Assembly: GCF_001653235.2 (NCBI RefSeq)
Contig: NC_035794.1
Span: 3,534,001 to 3,598,000 of the forward strand
Direction: 5' to 3'
Origin: Pochonia chlamydosporia 170
Taxonomy: Eukaryota; Ascomycota; Sordariomycetes; Hypocreales; Clavicipitaceae
DNA: 64,000 nucleotides
In this document: positions 1 through 12,386 of the stretch, piece by piece
Position numbering within the stretch: position 1 is the first letter of the stretch
Layout of the letters: every line of letters starts with the position of its first letter
The notes under the pieces: generated by a model
Told to the model about the DNA's origin: nothing
What the model saw: only the letters and a program-made list of their open reading frames with translations
The model's database searches: none
Position numbers and translations under genes: made by a program

Positions 1-997
1 GAGATGAATAAGAGTACCACACTACGGCGCGCGTCGCTAAGTGATACGAAAGGACCACTAGTGTAATTTTAATGCTCTTTCTCGGTATCTGAATCACTTC
101 TTAGTGGGGGAAGGTGGAATAATTCTGCATATTGCGGCACGTAGACTGATCTGGAATGTTTACGAACTGCCGTAAAATTTTCTTTCATCATGCAGGATGG
201 AAAAATGAGCTGTGCAGTGCATAATGTCTCTCTACGTGTCTCGATGCACAACCAATAAAAAGTGAATATGTCACTTATGCCGTGTACTGCCTGGGCCGCT
301 CTGGTGGCTGTTGTGATGACTTTCACATTGACAGCTCCTTGACCAATGTAGCAAAGATCATGGTGTATTCTAAGACATGATATTGTGGCGTAAGCTGAAA
401 GTCGCCTTGCTGCGGTTCGCGTACCAGAAGTGTCTAGCTACATTTACCCTTGCCACGGTCTGTTTTATTCTGCCTCACTCGGATCTTTGTGATAGCTTCA
501 GGCACTTCTCGACTCGGGATACCCCTGGAGCCGCTCAATACGGAGGGGTGCGTAGAGTGCTGTGGCTTCCGCCCCCGAAATTCTGCTGTATGATGATGTA
601 TTTTTCGCCCAAGCGAGCCTGAGGTCGCACTCGGTTTTTCCGGTATTGATCTGCTGTGCAACAGCTGCAGGGTACGGGTGTCTGTGGTTCGGAGAATGGT
701 TCGGACGTACGAAGTTCTCTAAGAAAACTCAACAGCAAATACAACTCAAGTAGTACTAGTTCAACAGGAGCTTCACGAACTTGACAGCCACTTTGTAAAC
801 TGTCCAAGCTGCCTGTTTGTCTTAGAACTTCTAGCGTGATTTCAACAGCTGAGGCGCAGAAGGAGCTAACAAGGTCTCTGAGTTCTACTGCATGAACCGG
901 TGACATCACTTGTACTTTCGGGGACGATTTAAAATATCTTCATTTGGGGTTTTCAATAAATGTGCCATTTCGATCTCTCTAAACTAACGCGCTTAAC
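1..997. other. Left-edge intergenic stretch, no gene recognised
   Basis: Only short overlapping open frames occur on both strands here. None shows a recognisable domain, a convincing start context or splice-linked continuation. It lies downstream of the acyl-CoA ligase gene, so part of it may be that gene's 3' untranslated region. Confidence 0.5.
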
Positions 998-3024
998 TTA
1001 GCACTGCCCACCCATGCGCCAGTATTCCATAGTCGACAAGTCCGTAACCTCCACTCCATCCTTGCCCTGCCAATTGTCGCCAAAGAATTTCTTGCGTGCA
1101 TCTATCTTGGAAATCTTCCCGTTCACCGTCAAGGAAATTTCTTCACCAGCTCGAAGCCAGTAGATGACCGTCGGTATCTTGAACAGCATAAGACCTGTGT
1201 TTTTCTCCAGATCCTTCCGGAGAGTATCCAAGTTTGGTTGCTTTGATTGGTATTCTGGCTTGCTTTGCAGGATGGCAGCAGTGCGCTCCTTACCCCCTTT
1301 ATCAGGTAGAGGTAAGACAACAGCGTTGGCGATATAGGGCAGAGATAGAATGGCAGTTTCGACTTCGCCCGTGTATATGGTGAAACCCCAGAAATGTAAC
1401 ACTGTAAGACGAGTCAGAAGGATTCGGAATATCTGAGAGGGCTGTCAAACCATCAATATTTGCGCGGCCATGGAGTACATAACTGTTTCCAACCAATTCG
1501 GCGCAATCACCGCTCTTGAAGAAGCCCTCTTCGTCGAATGCCTTGTCGGTCAGAGTTGGGTCGTCCGAAATGTAACTAAATCTTTGTTCAATACTCATCT
1601 CAAGCCCATTGTCAATAATCCATACCGTGTGAACATCGTAGGCGCCTTCAGTCGCATTTCCCCATCCACGAGCTTTACCTCGACTCCGGATACGGGTGGT
1701 CCAATTGAGCACTATCACATAATTAATACTATAGCGCAGAGTGTGAAAATCAATCTTGAAATCTTACCATGTCGGCATAATCAGGATTTTCCCATCTCAT
1801 GCTACATATCAGAGTCATCTCAGTTGATCCGTACAGATTCAATAGTGGTTTGCCTCGGCGGAGTTCTGTCCACCTCTTCTGTGTATGCGGAGAAAGAAGT
1901 GATCCAGAAACACCTGCAACTCTCACATCAATCATCCCTTGAATATACGCCTCCACTTCGGCGGTAGGGAGCACAGAAATATGCTCATCATAGTATTTCG
2001 CGAGTCTGTCATAGCCAGTGGGCGCAACGTCGAATACACTGACACCGCCTTCTCTAATGCGTTCCCAAAACCATTTCGGCTCGAAGACCCCCGCACAGGT
2101 TTCCCTACACATGGATAACGTAGAATTAGCAGGTTGGTTCAAGAATAGTTCATGTCAAAGTTGGCGTCTGCGAGGAGATCTAAAACAACTTGGTAGAAGA
2201 AAACCACTGGCAAGGACTTACAAGCAAGCTGCGGACATTAAACTTGGGATAATGCCAAAAATGCCCCCCATCCAATTTCCCGGCTTTTGGTTGAGGAATA
2301 CGTCGTCTTTCGTCATCTTCCAGGTTCCTATGCGCTCTCGTGCAGATGCTAGAAGAGCTGGGTAGGAGTGAAGAACGCCCTTTTGCTTTCCCGAAGTACC
2401 GGAAGTGAAGAACAATGTACCATTCTGTGAGGATATGTTCTCGGACATTGGTCTCGTTTCGTATGTATGAGATGTCGGATCATCAAGAGATGGGATTTGC
2501 ACCCCCAGGAAAGAGATATTAGAAATGGCGCCATTGTCTTGTTCTGCACGGAGGGCCTTAATTGCTTCAACTTTCTCATTGAGAGATGATGCATACAGTA
2601 GTGCCTGCGGTCTTGCGAGCTTGAACAGGCGCACTACGTCCTCTGGCTTGATAACAATAGCTATATTTGAAATGAGCATATTTGATCTGAGGCGCGGAGG
2701 TAACTACTTACACTGAGCTGACATGACGCCGCCAATAGAGAAGATAGTGAGCATGGACACCACATATTCTAGTCCTGGAGGAGCTATCAGGTAGTAGAAT
2801 TTGCCCTGATTGGCATGATTGCCGTTACAGGTTCCATTTTGTGGTAGTATTCCTTGCAATTTCTCGCGAAGAAAAGAAACACTTTGCAGTAGTTGTCCAG
2901 CGGTAGCTGTTCTGCCCGAGTAGTGATCCCGAACTATGATCTTATCAGGAATTTGTTGCGCATGTTGAACAAGCTCCAGAAACGGTGAAATTGCGGGGAA
3001 AACAAGATGCATTTTGACTTTCAT
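998..3024 (-). CDS. Acyl-CoA ligase / AMP-binding (ANL superfamily) enzyme, six exons
   Basis: ATP-dependent acyl-CoA synthetase that would activate a carboxylic acid via an acyl-AMP. Splicing complement(998..1401, 1451..1575, 1626..1711, 1768..2104, 2222..2660, 2712..3024) keeps one frame and gives about 567 residues. Visible ANL signatures are the P-loop-like LFFTSGTSGKQKGVLHS, the NLYGSTEM motif, the GD in FKSGDCAEL, and the C-terminal lysine region NGKISKIDARKKF. No signal peptide or peroxisomal C-terminal tripeptide is seen (the protein ends GGQC). It is divergently oriented to the P450 gene across 1.9 kb and starts a run of tailoring-type enzymes, which suggests a secondary-metabolite substrate (inference). 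Substrate specificity cannot be read. Intron ends were set by frame and by GT/AG plus branch motifs. Confidence 0.88.
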
Positions 3025-4924
3025 GAGATTCTGACAGGAGGCGAAAACTCGATGTAGTATGTCTCACGGGTAGAAAGAGGACAATGGGAAGCAAAATTCG
3101 GCGATATTGAAGCTGTTCGCAGCCAAGTACTATTAGGAAGGATTGTGGCTTTTCTAAGTTACAATCTCTGGAGAGAAAACATTGTAACATTGGTCAAGCC
3201 GTACTTTGACCGATGTTACAATCAGGCTCTCAATTGATCGCTGGAAGAGATTGCATGACTTAGCCTTCACAGTCTCAAAGCAGACTACGACGGCGGGGGC
3301 GTTTTGGCTGTCGCGTTTTGGGTTCAGCCACATAGGATACAGATGGTTGCTACGCCAGGGTCTCCTGGCCTCATCTCACATTGTTCTGCAATAACGGAGA
3401 TACTAGGCCAAATTGGAAAGTGGCTGCCTGTCATTGAGCTGATGATGGAGCCGATGCAGGTAGACCCGAAACCACGTCATTTCTGTACTTGCCGGTCCAT
3501 CTCGTGCTGTGCTGTCACCCGTATGGTCAATTCAAAAACTGAATCAGCGATGGCTAACACCTACCTGCATGTCTTTCAGATGCACAGCGGGACGGCACAC
3601 ACTGAGTTGCAGTACTGCGCATCTGCCTGACCGCTTTTTACTATTTGCTTCTTCCTATGCGGGCATAGCTGCGGGTTCGGCAAATATTTGGTATGGGTCG
3701 TAATGCTATCCGCCCGATGGTAGTACAGTACTAGGCTTTTGTAAGATTGGCGGACTTGACTTGCTGCAGCTAGTTATTGCAGGCCTAGATAGTGACGGAA
3801 TAAGAGCTGGACCAAGGTTAATTGCAGCTCGGGTAAACGTGATTGTTCCTAGGGAGGAAAAGGGATTCCTAATTACAGCCCTTAAGGAGCGGTAAAGCTA
3901 TCTGCACACTATACATAATCCAAGACTTCATCGAGCATAAAGGTTACATGATTCTCTGACGCGGGCCTACTGGAACAAACTCTTGAGATAAAATCCCAGT
4001 CAAAGAGGGATTTAGTGATAGTACATACAAGGGCCATACAAGGATGTGAGAATAGGATGGTACCGCCTTGAAGTACAAACGCGTCCACCCGGGCCGCAGA
4101 ACACAAATGAAATAATACTGCATAAAGACAAGGATACTCATAAGAATGCAAATGACAGTTCACAGTGTGTTTAGATGACATAGCGAGGAATTCTCGCTTA
4201 ATTTGACATAAAAGGTGGATACAAGCATAGCGGCAAAGATGGACACCAGAAAGAGCATCACACAAGCAAGCCTAGGATCAACAAAAAACATCTTCGAACA
4301 GACAGGGTAGCGCTTGATAGAGACACACCAGCGGCTATAAACAAGAATCTATAAGAAATGTAAGACGGGTTGCGATAACTGCAACGCTACAAGTCTATAT
4401 GCGTGTCTTGCAGCCTGAATATTGAACATCTACATTTATGCAGTGCTACTTGATTTGTACAAAATGTCTAAGACATATGGCCGTCCAGCTTTAGCGCCAC
4501 TAATGTACTCACAAAATATGAGCTAGGGCTACGCCGGAAACCGGCCGGTAAGCCTTGAACAGCTTGGTGAGATCTGGGCCGGGGCTAGCTTCTTCTGTCT
4601 GCACTGGAGGTGTTTGAGATTCGCTAAAATGTAAGACATGCATTAGAATAGTAGCTACTTGAATAGCCGTGTTCATTGGAGAGTTAGGATGAACCACGGC
4701 AGGGCTCGCGATTTCAGCTCAGCCACATGCTCCAGCTTAGCAGAGCGAACAGTCTTGTTGTTCGTGTCCCTACAGGATTGACTTCATCTGGACGCTTGAC
4801 CAGAGCCAAATCACGTCAGCAGCGTGGGCACCAGAACGTCTGGTAGACTACTCCAGCCAAACGCTTGATTCTTCCACATGTTTGTTAAGTATCGTACCTC
4901 GAAATTCGATCCTCAATTGCCCGT
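3025..4924. other. Divergent intergenic region between acyl-CoA ligase and P450
   Basis: This 1.9-kb stretch must hold the promoters of both flanking divergent genes. Open frames of 60-118 codons occur, for example on the minus strand at 3909-4265, but they lack domain signatures and splice-linked extensions. No gene is called. A decayed gene cannot be excluded. Confidence 0.5.
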
Positions 4925-6631
4925 ATGGCTTTCAAGCTCTGGGAGATATGCCTTGGTGCATTTAGCTTCGCCTGGTTAGGGATACTAATTTACCGAGCAA
5001 CCTTGGCCCCCCTATCAAAACTTCCGGGGCCATGGTACTCTTTATTTTCCGATGTATTCCTCATGTACAAGGAATTCTCGGCTCAACGCCGGGTGTATGT
5101 CCACGAGCTGCACCAAAAGTTCGGGCCTGTCGTTCGATTAGGACCTAATGAGGTGTCCTTTACGTCCTTGGAAGCCCTGAAAGAGATATATCAGAGTTAT
5201 GGGAGCGGATATGACAAGACTGAGTTTTACGACCTATTCATCCAATACAATACCAGGTGAGCGGTCAACACTAAACTTCGCCCGAGATGGAGGTTAAGCT
5301 GAACCAAGACAGGACAACGTTCTCAACTCTTCAGAAGCAGCAAGTGAGTTATGTTCCCGTTCAAACTGCAACTTAGGTATTGACAGAAGGCATAGCATGA
5401 CCAAATGAAGCGTTACATTGCGGGATCATATGCTAATAGCAGCATCATGCATCCCGAGGTTTTAGATGGCATTCAAGAACGGGTGAAGGTATTTTTGCGG
5501 CAATGCGAAGACGCAGGAGAGCAGGCTATAGATTTCTACGTAAGCATTATTATGACATTTATCGGAATGGAAAACACTGACAAATCTAGGATTATTTGCA
5601 CTGTTTTGCAATGGATTGCGCGTCATTCCACCTGCTCCATCCGCATGGGACTAAATCTATTGAGGGCAGAGATCTCAACTTGATGAAAGAGTACTCATAT
5701 GGTGATACGTTACGAGGTTGTTACCCTTGTCACCTTCACGAAGATCAGTTCTAACAGCATGGCAGTCAAATTATGTCGGTATCGTTGGCCAGCTCTAACA
5801 CGCTGGCTGGAAGCAACTTTCCAGGGGACATCAGCATCACATATCGGCGATTACGTGCTCAGGGCGTGCGAACAGACGGATTCAGGGGACCACAGCTTGG
5901 CGTATAGCCTCAAGAATGGCAATGCGAAATTCCGCCAAATTCAAGTCGCTGCAGAATGCATGAACCATTTAGCGGCGGGAATCGATACAACCGGTGACGC
6001 CTTGTGCTTTTTGATACATCAATTGTCGTTGCCTGGAAGCTACGCAACCCAGGAGAAACTCATCTCCGAACTCTCATCCAACAAAGATAAGGCTCTTAAT
6101 GACTTGCCATACTTGGAGGCCGTCATCAAAGAAGGATTGAGGTGTTTCCCTCCCATTCCAATGTCACAGCCACGATATGTCCCCAATGGTGGGCGCATCA
6201 TCAACGGATATTTTATTCCGGGCAGGACAATAGTCAGCTGCCAGGCCTGGAGTGTGCACCAGTTGAACCCGGATATCTTTGATCAGGGGGGCCAATTTAT
6301 CCCAGAGCGTTGGCTTGATTCAGAGGTCACTCCTAAGATGAACAGGCTCTTTTTCTCATTTGGGGCTGGTGGCCGATCTTGCACAGGAAGACAGTAAGTT
6401 ATGAAGTTTTATCTGCTTCCGCATTCAGTTATTAACAACCTTTTTAGTCTTGCAATGGTTGAAATGAAATGCCTGCTCCGCAACCTGTACTCTTGCTATA
6501 GGACCAGAATCGCACCAGAAATGCAAGCAAGTATGGAACTGTATGACCAGGCCATCTCTACCAGGCCAATCGATCAGACTTGCTTATTAACCCTCGAACC
6601 TATAAAGAGGTGGGAGACAAAAGAAGTGTAG
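4925..6631 (+). CDS. Cytochrome P450 monooxygenase
   Basis: Membrane-anchored haem-thiolate monooxygenase. The proposed exons are 4925..5256, 5313..5343, 5396..5539, 5590..5716, 5758..5783, 5825..6393 and 6448..6631, giving about 470 residues. An N-terminal hydrophobic anchor is followed by the proline hinge LPGPWYSLF. The I-helix oxygen-activation motif is AAGIDTT, the K-helix ExxR is in KEGLRCFPP, the PERF-like element is IPERWL, and the haem-binding loop is FSFGAGGRSCTG with the cysteine ligand. The fifth exon and its following intron (about 41 nt) are the weakest part; another donor a few bases upstream is possible. It sits between the acyl-CoA ligase and the 2OG oxygenase, fitting a tailoring role. 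Family-level substrate assignment is not possible from the sequence alone. Confidence 0.88.
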
Positions 6632-7723
6632 TGTTGGCTAGATGGGGCAGTTCTCGTAACATACCAATTTACTATAGACCGTAAAAATAGAGCACATCTG
6701 TCTTATAGAAACAATCTATCTAGGGTGGTCATCAATTCAATCAACGCACCTATATGGTTTACGAAACGTCACCATGTGAACCGTGAAAGCGTGCACTCGG
6801 CCTCTTCATTCCCTTGGCCCTGGTGACCGAGGTGGACTTCATAACCTGGACACTGATGACAGGCACGAGAAATCCCATTTTCTTGGTCAAGCGCACGCAA
6901 TACATTACAGCAGACACTACGAAATAATAGTGAAAGACAACAAACGGCTCTGGTAGATTTATATTACAGGCAAGACTTATGGCTCGGAACAAAGCTTTTC
7001 GAAAGAGTCAAAACTAGAGTTCCTATCTGGATAGTGTAAAATGGGTCGCATTGTACCTCAAAAAAGAGGCTCACGCTTTACAGTTATCTTGTCGCATGAA
7101 GAATTTGACTTTGGAGAACAAGTGACTCCCATGTGCGTCGTTTGCAAAGCCCAATTCTACTACGGCTGGGGATTCTTCAATACACAATGGGCGGTCGCGG
7201 TCGCTGCGAATAAGATAAAAAGCAAGCATGTGCATGTGGCTGGCTGTACAGCTACAGTTTTGTCTTAGCTTGCGGTTTGGTCCTCATTTGGCTGCGGATC
7301 AGGCCATTTCAAGCAGGCTTTCAGTGTCAACTACAGCAATGTCTCAGACCGGATACCACTCACTGGTCCCATCCTGAAATGGGCTGAGTACGAGGGCTAG
7401 GATACCTGGTTGTAACAAATCACGGCTGAGCCAAGGAGCATCAGTATCTGAGTATGTTTCTACCGGTGCGTCGCGAGCTGTCATATTTGACTATATCTTA
7501 TCACCACGGAGTAGACTACCAAGCATTTACAAGATCTACGTGGGAACCTCGGGAAATTCTTCGGCCAGACGAGCTCTTGGCAGTCTAGACGATACCGGGA
7601 CTAAGTCAGGCCGTGGGGTGTAGGTATGAAGGAGCTGTAGAGAATATCAGCCGTGCTGCGGTCTCTCGTAGCTTGTAGAATGCCCCCCTCTTCCTTTCTT
7701 TCCTCACCCTTGTTGCTTCCACC
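6632..7723. other. Intergenic, no gene recognised
   Basis: Short open frames (a minus one at 6759-6992 and a plus one at 7041-7268) show no motif and no linked exons. The pyrimidine-rich run just before 7724 is consistent with the promoter or leader of the downstream oxygenase gene. Confidence 0.5.
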
Positions 7724-8738
7724 TTGGTCTATCCCAAGATTCCTACCATTGCTTCCTCCCCTCGTGCTTGCAACATTCCCGCCCAAGACCACACCATGCC
7801 ATCTGAGGAGAGGATGGCCTCTCTGGCCGTAGTGGACTACGAAGCCCTGGTAAACAAAGATGCCGGAGAGATCCAAAAGCTCGCTCAAGCCTGCCAAACG
7901 GCGGGCATATTCCACCTAAACCTCCAGGGTTCCAAGATGAATGCTTTATTTGAGGACATACCGACTATCTTTGAAACTGCGCATACTACGTTCTTTAATC
8001 TCCCTCATGATTGCATGGAGAAGACACAAAGCCTTTGTGAGGGAATGGAGCGAGGGTATGCAAGAGCCGATTCCGAGTGAGGCATCTGCTTATACTGATG
8101 GTTTCTCCATTCAAAATGTAGCTACCATGACTGCAAGAGTTTTGAATACTACGAGGTTAGTGTGTTCTTAGCAAAGCTACATTCTCATGCTCCTTTTCTA
8201 ACCTGTTAAATCCACAACAAAACAGATTGCACGGGACGAGTATCGACGCGGCAAATGGCTCTTGCCTGCCACCTTCGAGCCGCAGAAGGACCGAATTACC
8301 CGTACGATGGACCTTTTAAACCGAGCCGCTCAGACGGTTGTCGCCGAGCTATGTGCTGCCATGGATATCAATGTTCCCGAGCTCAGCGATGACCCTACTG
8401 TCCCTAGCGACACGGGCCTTAAGCTAGTATATAAGCCTCCAATGGGCGAACCTGGCCAAGTTTTTCACCCATGGCATACTGACTCTGGCCTTGCTACACT
8501 ACTGTGGTATGACGAGGCCACAGCACAAATACCAATCTGCGATAAGGATGGGAAGCAGACCGAGGACGCGGAGACAATTCCAGTTATTGATGGTACCATC
8601 CTCGTCAATATTGCGGATGAGCTTGCTGCCAGATCAGGAGGACGCCTTCACTCGCCTGTACACCGCGTGGTGAATCCACCAGGGACAAAGAGAGTATGGA
8701 ACAGTGTTGTCTATCTGCTTCGGCCGTACATGGTATAG
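7724..8738 (+). CDS. 2-oxoglutarate/Fe(II)-dependent oxygenase (isopenicillin-N-synthase-like)
   Basis: Non-haem iron oxygenase of the DIOX_N/2OG-FeII family, which hydroxylates or desaturates small molecules using 2-oxoglutarate and O2. Exons 7724..8055, 8122..8155 and 8226..8738 give about 292 residues; an alternative start is the Met at 7798. The N-terminal region (VVDYEALVN, TAGIFHLNL) matches the DIOX_N domain. The iron ligands are the H and D of HTDSG and the H of LHSPVHRVV. The usual RxS motif for 2-oxoglutarate appears only as RVWNS before VVYLLRP, so its spacing is unusual. The 34-nt second exon was inferred from frame continuity and family alignment (YHDCKSFEYYE). It lies directly after the P450 in the same orientation. 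The substrate is unknown. Confidence 0.82.
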
Positions 8739-9214
8739 CTACCAGTCGGTGTACAAAAGTGTCGATACGATGCTCCCGCGTCGCGAAACAGCTTCATAAG
8801 CACAACGTAACTAGAATACCGCATTTCTCAGCGATATCATAGTCAATTGATAGAACCTCAAATCCCATGTGCTAGTTGCGTCCTGGCGTCCCTGGCGTGC
8901 TGTTCAAGATTTCGTGTGACACCTACTGTGCTCAAGAAGATCTTCAAATTGGTGAGAGCGCAGTCTCTAACAGGTTGCGCATAAGTTCTAGTAACTTCCT
9001 TGCACATTTCAACAGGTAGCTAAGCTGAAATTATTGAGAGCTGCCAAGTAAGCAGCGTCTGACAGTCTTCCCGGTCCATCCCCTTTGGCATCACCATTGG
9101 CTTCGCCAAACGAGTTGATCATTTTGGCCCTGCGGTGTTCATCACCTCAACCTCCTTTTTTTTCCTCTCCAAAACAATTGACTTCTTGCTCGCTCAGGTC
9201 GTTATAATAATAAA
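8739..9214. other. Convergent intergenic region
   Basis: Lies between the 3' ends of the oxygenase and the b561-like gene. It contains a long pyrimidine run near 9150-9170 but no recognisable gene. Confidence 0.5.
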
Positions 9215-9994
9215 CTATAGTTGAGGCTGTTGGCTCACCCCAAAGCCTAGTTTCTGCTTCTGAACCCTCGAAAACACGCCGATGACAACGAGAAAAGACC
9301 CCAAACTAGCAACCCAGTCCCTAACTCCAAGCACATATTTATTATATCCAGTTAATGCAGCAGTCACTGCCGTCATCAAAAGCATCAAGAGGATAAAATA
9401 CCCGCTAAAACGATGATACTTGTAAAGCGATTTCGCTCGCGCCTCACCCCCGTACAGCGAAGGAGTCATCCACATGGTGAAGCCGATGATGTACTGCACG
9501 ATAAGCAAGAGTAAAGTTGATGCTCCAAACGCTGCATGCGGAGAGGGGGGGAAATGTGACCGATTTTCTTGAACTTTGCTCACTTCGACTATGGTGAAGC
9601 CGGTGACGATGGCTATAAACGCAACAAGGTTGAGTGCTGCGTGAACATATTGGCCTCGGCGTTTCTTGTCAAGGTTTTCAGACGTGATGGGCTGCTGGAA
9701 GAGGATAGACTGGGTGAGGATGAAGATGGCGGTTGACATGGCGATTGGGTGGCCGGAGAAGAAGACGACGGGAATGGAGGCGATGCGTGCCCAGATCTCG
9801 CAACAGAGTACAAGAACACCTATTTCGGCGATGATACCGGTCAACGTTCCAATAAAAGGCACTGTCTTTCTCACGATGTTCGCTCTCTCCAAGAAGACCC
9901 CATTTCCCGGTATCCCAAGCAGCGGTTCCGTCTCGGGTCTATAGGTAGATTCACTTGCCAGTGGTCGCTCAGGAAGACCAGCCGTGCTCGCCAT
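9215..9994 (-). CDS. Cytochrome b561-like integral membrane protein
   Basis: Single-exon gene of about 259 residues from the Met at 9994, which has purine-rich AAG before ATGG. The open frame extends upstream to 10186, but that extension is low-complexity and less likely. At least six hydrophobic segments are seen. Histidines occur at the helix positions expected for a di-haem b561 domain: SGHPIAMS, QYVHAAL, PHAAFGAS and KYHRFSGY. Members move electrons across membranes from ascorbate or similar donors. No DOMON or ferric-reductase flavin domain is present. It sits between two redox/methylation genes, so it could supply electrons to a tailoring pathway, but it may simply be a neighbour. Confidence 0.8.
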   Translation of the reverse strand: MASTAGLPERPLASESTYRPETEPLLGIPGNGVFLERANIVRKTVPFIGTLTGIIAEIGVLVLCCEIWARIASIPVVFFSGHPIAMSTAIFILTQSILFQQPITSENLDKKRRGQYVHAALNLVAFIAIVTGFTIVEVSKVQENRSHFPPSPHAAFGASTLLLLIVQYIIGFTMWMTPSLYGGEARAKSLYKYHRFSGYFILLMLLMTAVTAALTGYNKYVLGVRDWVASLGSFLVVIGVFSRVQKQKLGFGVSQQPQL

Positions 9995-10913
9995 CTTTTT
10001 TTTTAAGTCAGGTAGTTTGGCTGCTACAGTGTGTCTGAATATCGAGGCCAGTACGTGGAGCAGTTTTTGATGGCGGGTTTTGATGGGTGAGGATGGGTGA
10101 TTCCAGTGTGCTTGGGAATATTGGTGTTCTTCCCTGCCCATGCGATCACTACTTGGCTCGTTGTCATCTGAACTAATCCATGTCACATTTGATGCCTACC
10201 ATCACTTATAGGCTGGTGATCCCTTCTGTGATTACTGCCGTGATGACCCCATGTCTCAAACATATTCCGTCACTGATTACATATATGCAGCCGCTGGGTG
10301 GCTCATGCAGCTTGCGGATCCCAACGCCTGAAGTCCATATACGATCTAGGGTTGTAACAGGGGTGTCGATTGAGTTGGTTGAGCTCGAGTCTTCCCTGTC
10401 ACAATGCATAAACTACGTATGTACACCGTCAACGCCAATATTGCTGTATCTAGCCCCCAATTTTAGCGTTGTGATTGCACACTCCCCCGCCAGTCTATCA
10501 CAAATGATCATTTTGTCAGCTCAAGGGGTGAGTGGATTGAGTTGATCGCTACGCTGAGTACGTCGTTGCTCTCCATGGTGCCGAAATGCGGCGTTTATTC
10601 CGCTCTCTTTTTTTTTGCTTTTCGGCCAATTCTCGTTCAATATCCATGGTAGCTTCAGCAAGCCCATGCTTCCAGTCTGGTCAATCAGACGTGCTATAAC
10701 TGCCGATGTCCAGTATACATCTGTACTAGAAAGACCAAGGACACAGGTCAGACTGTCAGTAAAGCGGCTGCGATACATGTAAGATACCTCACGTCAAGGT
10801 GGTGCTGCAGAAATCCCACCTCCTGGATGAAAGAACCGACACACCTCACCCATCGTTGATTTCTCTGACTCTAACTACATTCAGTACGACTCAACCGAAG
10901 CCTCATTGTCGAT
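9995..10913. promoter_or_regulatory. Divergent promoter region, b561-like gene and O-methyltransferase
   Basis: The two flanking genes point away from each other, so this 0.9-kb interval should contain both promoters. No specific operator was recognised. Short open frames here have no domain support. Confidence 0.4.
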
Positions 10914-12386
10914 ATGTCGAATGCCTACGCGTCCCCGTCAGAAATTCTCGCTTTAGTGCAAGGTGTGAATGAGGCGGCAGCCAGCTTTGAAACATCGGCC
11001 ACATCTCAAGGCGACTTACGCCTTACCCGACGAAGACTTCAGCATGAAGTTCAAAAACTTTTGAGCTCTTTGGAGGAACCAAATGGAGAAGTCTGGACTC
11101 GGACGTTCCAAGTAAGTCGACAACCTTCTTCGGAGCGGACAGCACAAAAGCAACGTGGACTGTGGAAAGCCAACTAATCCGTTAACGTTCGCAAAGGTCA
11201 ATGTCAGTGCTGCACTCGAGATCGTATCGCAACTGGAGCTATGGGACAAGTTCCAAGGAGGAAACGAAGTTTCCATCGCGGAAATTGTAGCCCTTACTGG
11301 GGCAGACGAAATAATTATTAGTGAGCATTCCATCCCTCGGCGTAGCAAACTACCCGTGATATTTTACTAACTTTCGTACAGTCCGCCTATTCCGTCAACT
11401 CACAGCGGCCCATCTCTTTGTCGAAACCACGGGTCCAAAAGGTCCAAGCTTTGTTATCACTTCTCTTGGTAAACCTTATTTACATCCGGACCACCGTGCA
11501 TTCAACAACTTTATGTTCTTCGATCTCATTCCATCAATCATGGCAATGCCAAAAACTCTAGCAGAGAGACAATACAAAGCACCTACAAAATTGACGGGGA
11601 CACCTTTTCAATGGGCCCACGGAGAAGAACTCTGGACCTGGTTAGGTTCTCATCCCGACCGAGCCCTCAATATGGTTGCTGCGATGACATCACATAACCC
11701 TCTAGATGCCTATCCATGGGGAACTGAGCTTGCGAAATTGGACCTCCAAGACAATGATGTAGCGATCGTAGATGTGGCTGGGGGCCAAGGTCACATCAGT
11801 AAGCGCACTATCCCTAGACCTGTCACAAGTACATCTAGATGAATTGTCGATTGCAAGCATAATGCTGGTTTTTGTTTTTCTACTCAAGCAAGCCTGCATA
11901 AAGCACAAATGCTAACCCAAGTTCTCCATAGTGGCCGAGATCCGCCGAAGAAATCCACAGATCAAGGGACGATTTATTGTGCAAGACCTACCTTCTACAC
12001 TTGACGCTGTTCCCACGCCGCCAACAGGTGTTGAGCTTATGGGTTACGACATCTTTACCCCTCAATCCGTCAAAGGTGCTTATTTTTATCATTATCGCCA
12101 CATTTTCCATAACTGGAGCGATGACGATTGTACCACGATCCTAGAACAAATTGTACCACTGTTGAGAACGCAGCCACAAAGCAAGTTGTTGTTAGTTGAT
12201 ATGGTACTACCGGATTCAAACGGGACAATGCAGGAGGCAGTCATGGACATTTCTATGTTTCCCATGGGAGGGATGGAGAGGACTGAAAGTCAGTGGAAGC
12301 TGTTGCTTGCGAGAAGTGGCTTGGAAATTGGGAATATCTGGAGAGGAAGTGAGCCAGAAGCGTGCATCGAGTGTAAGCTACTTTAG
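10914..12386 (+). CDS. SAM-dependent O-methyltransferase (plant COMT-type)
   Basis: Methylates a hydroxyl of a small aromatic or polyketide-like compound using S-adenosylmethionine. Exons 10914..11111, 11197..11320, 11382..11798 and 11932..12386 give about 397 residues in one frame. The N-terminal half is a dimerisation/winged-helix region. The SAM-binding glycine motif is VDVAGGQGHI, and the catalytic histidine lies in YRHIFHNWSDDD, the family signature. GGMERTESQWKLLL near the C-terminus is also characteristic. A long family resemblance to the second methyltransferase at 25.6 kb suggests paralogues. It is close to P450, 2OG oxygenase and multicopper oxidase genes, which supports a tailoring role (inference). 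Confidence 0.9.

Noticed and set aside
1470..1967. 165-codon plus-strand frame
   Set aside because: Lies antisense over well-supported exons of the acyl-CoA ligase; a shadow frame.
3909..4265. 118-codon minus-strand frame in the ligase-P450 spacer
   Set aside because: Hydrophobic but with no recognisable motif or supporting exons.
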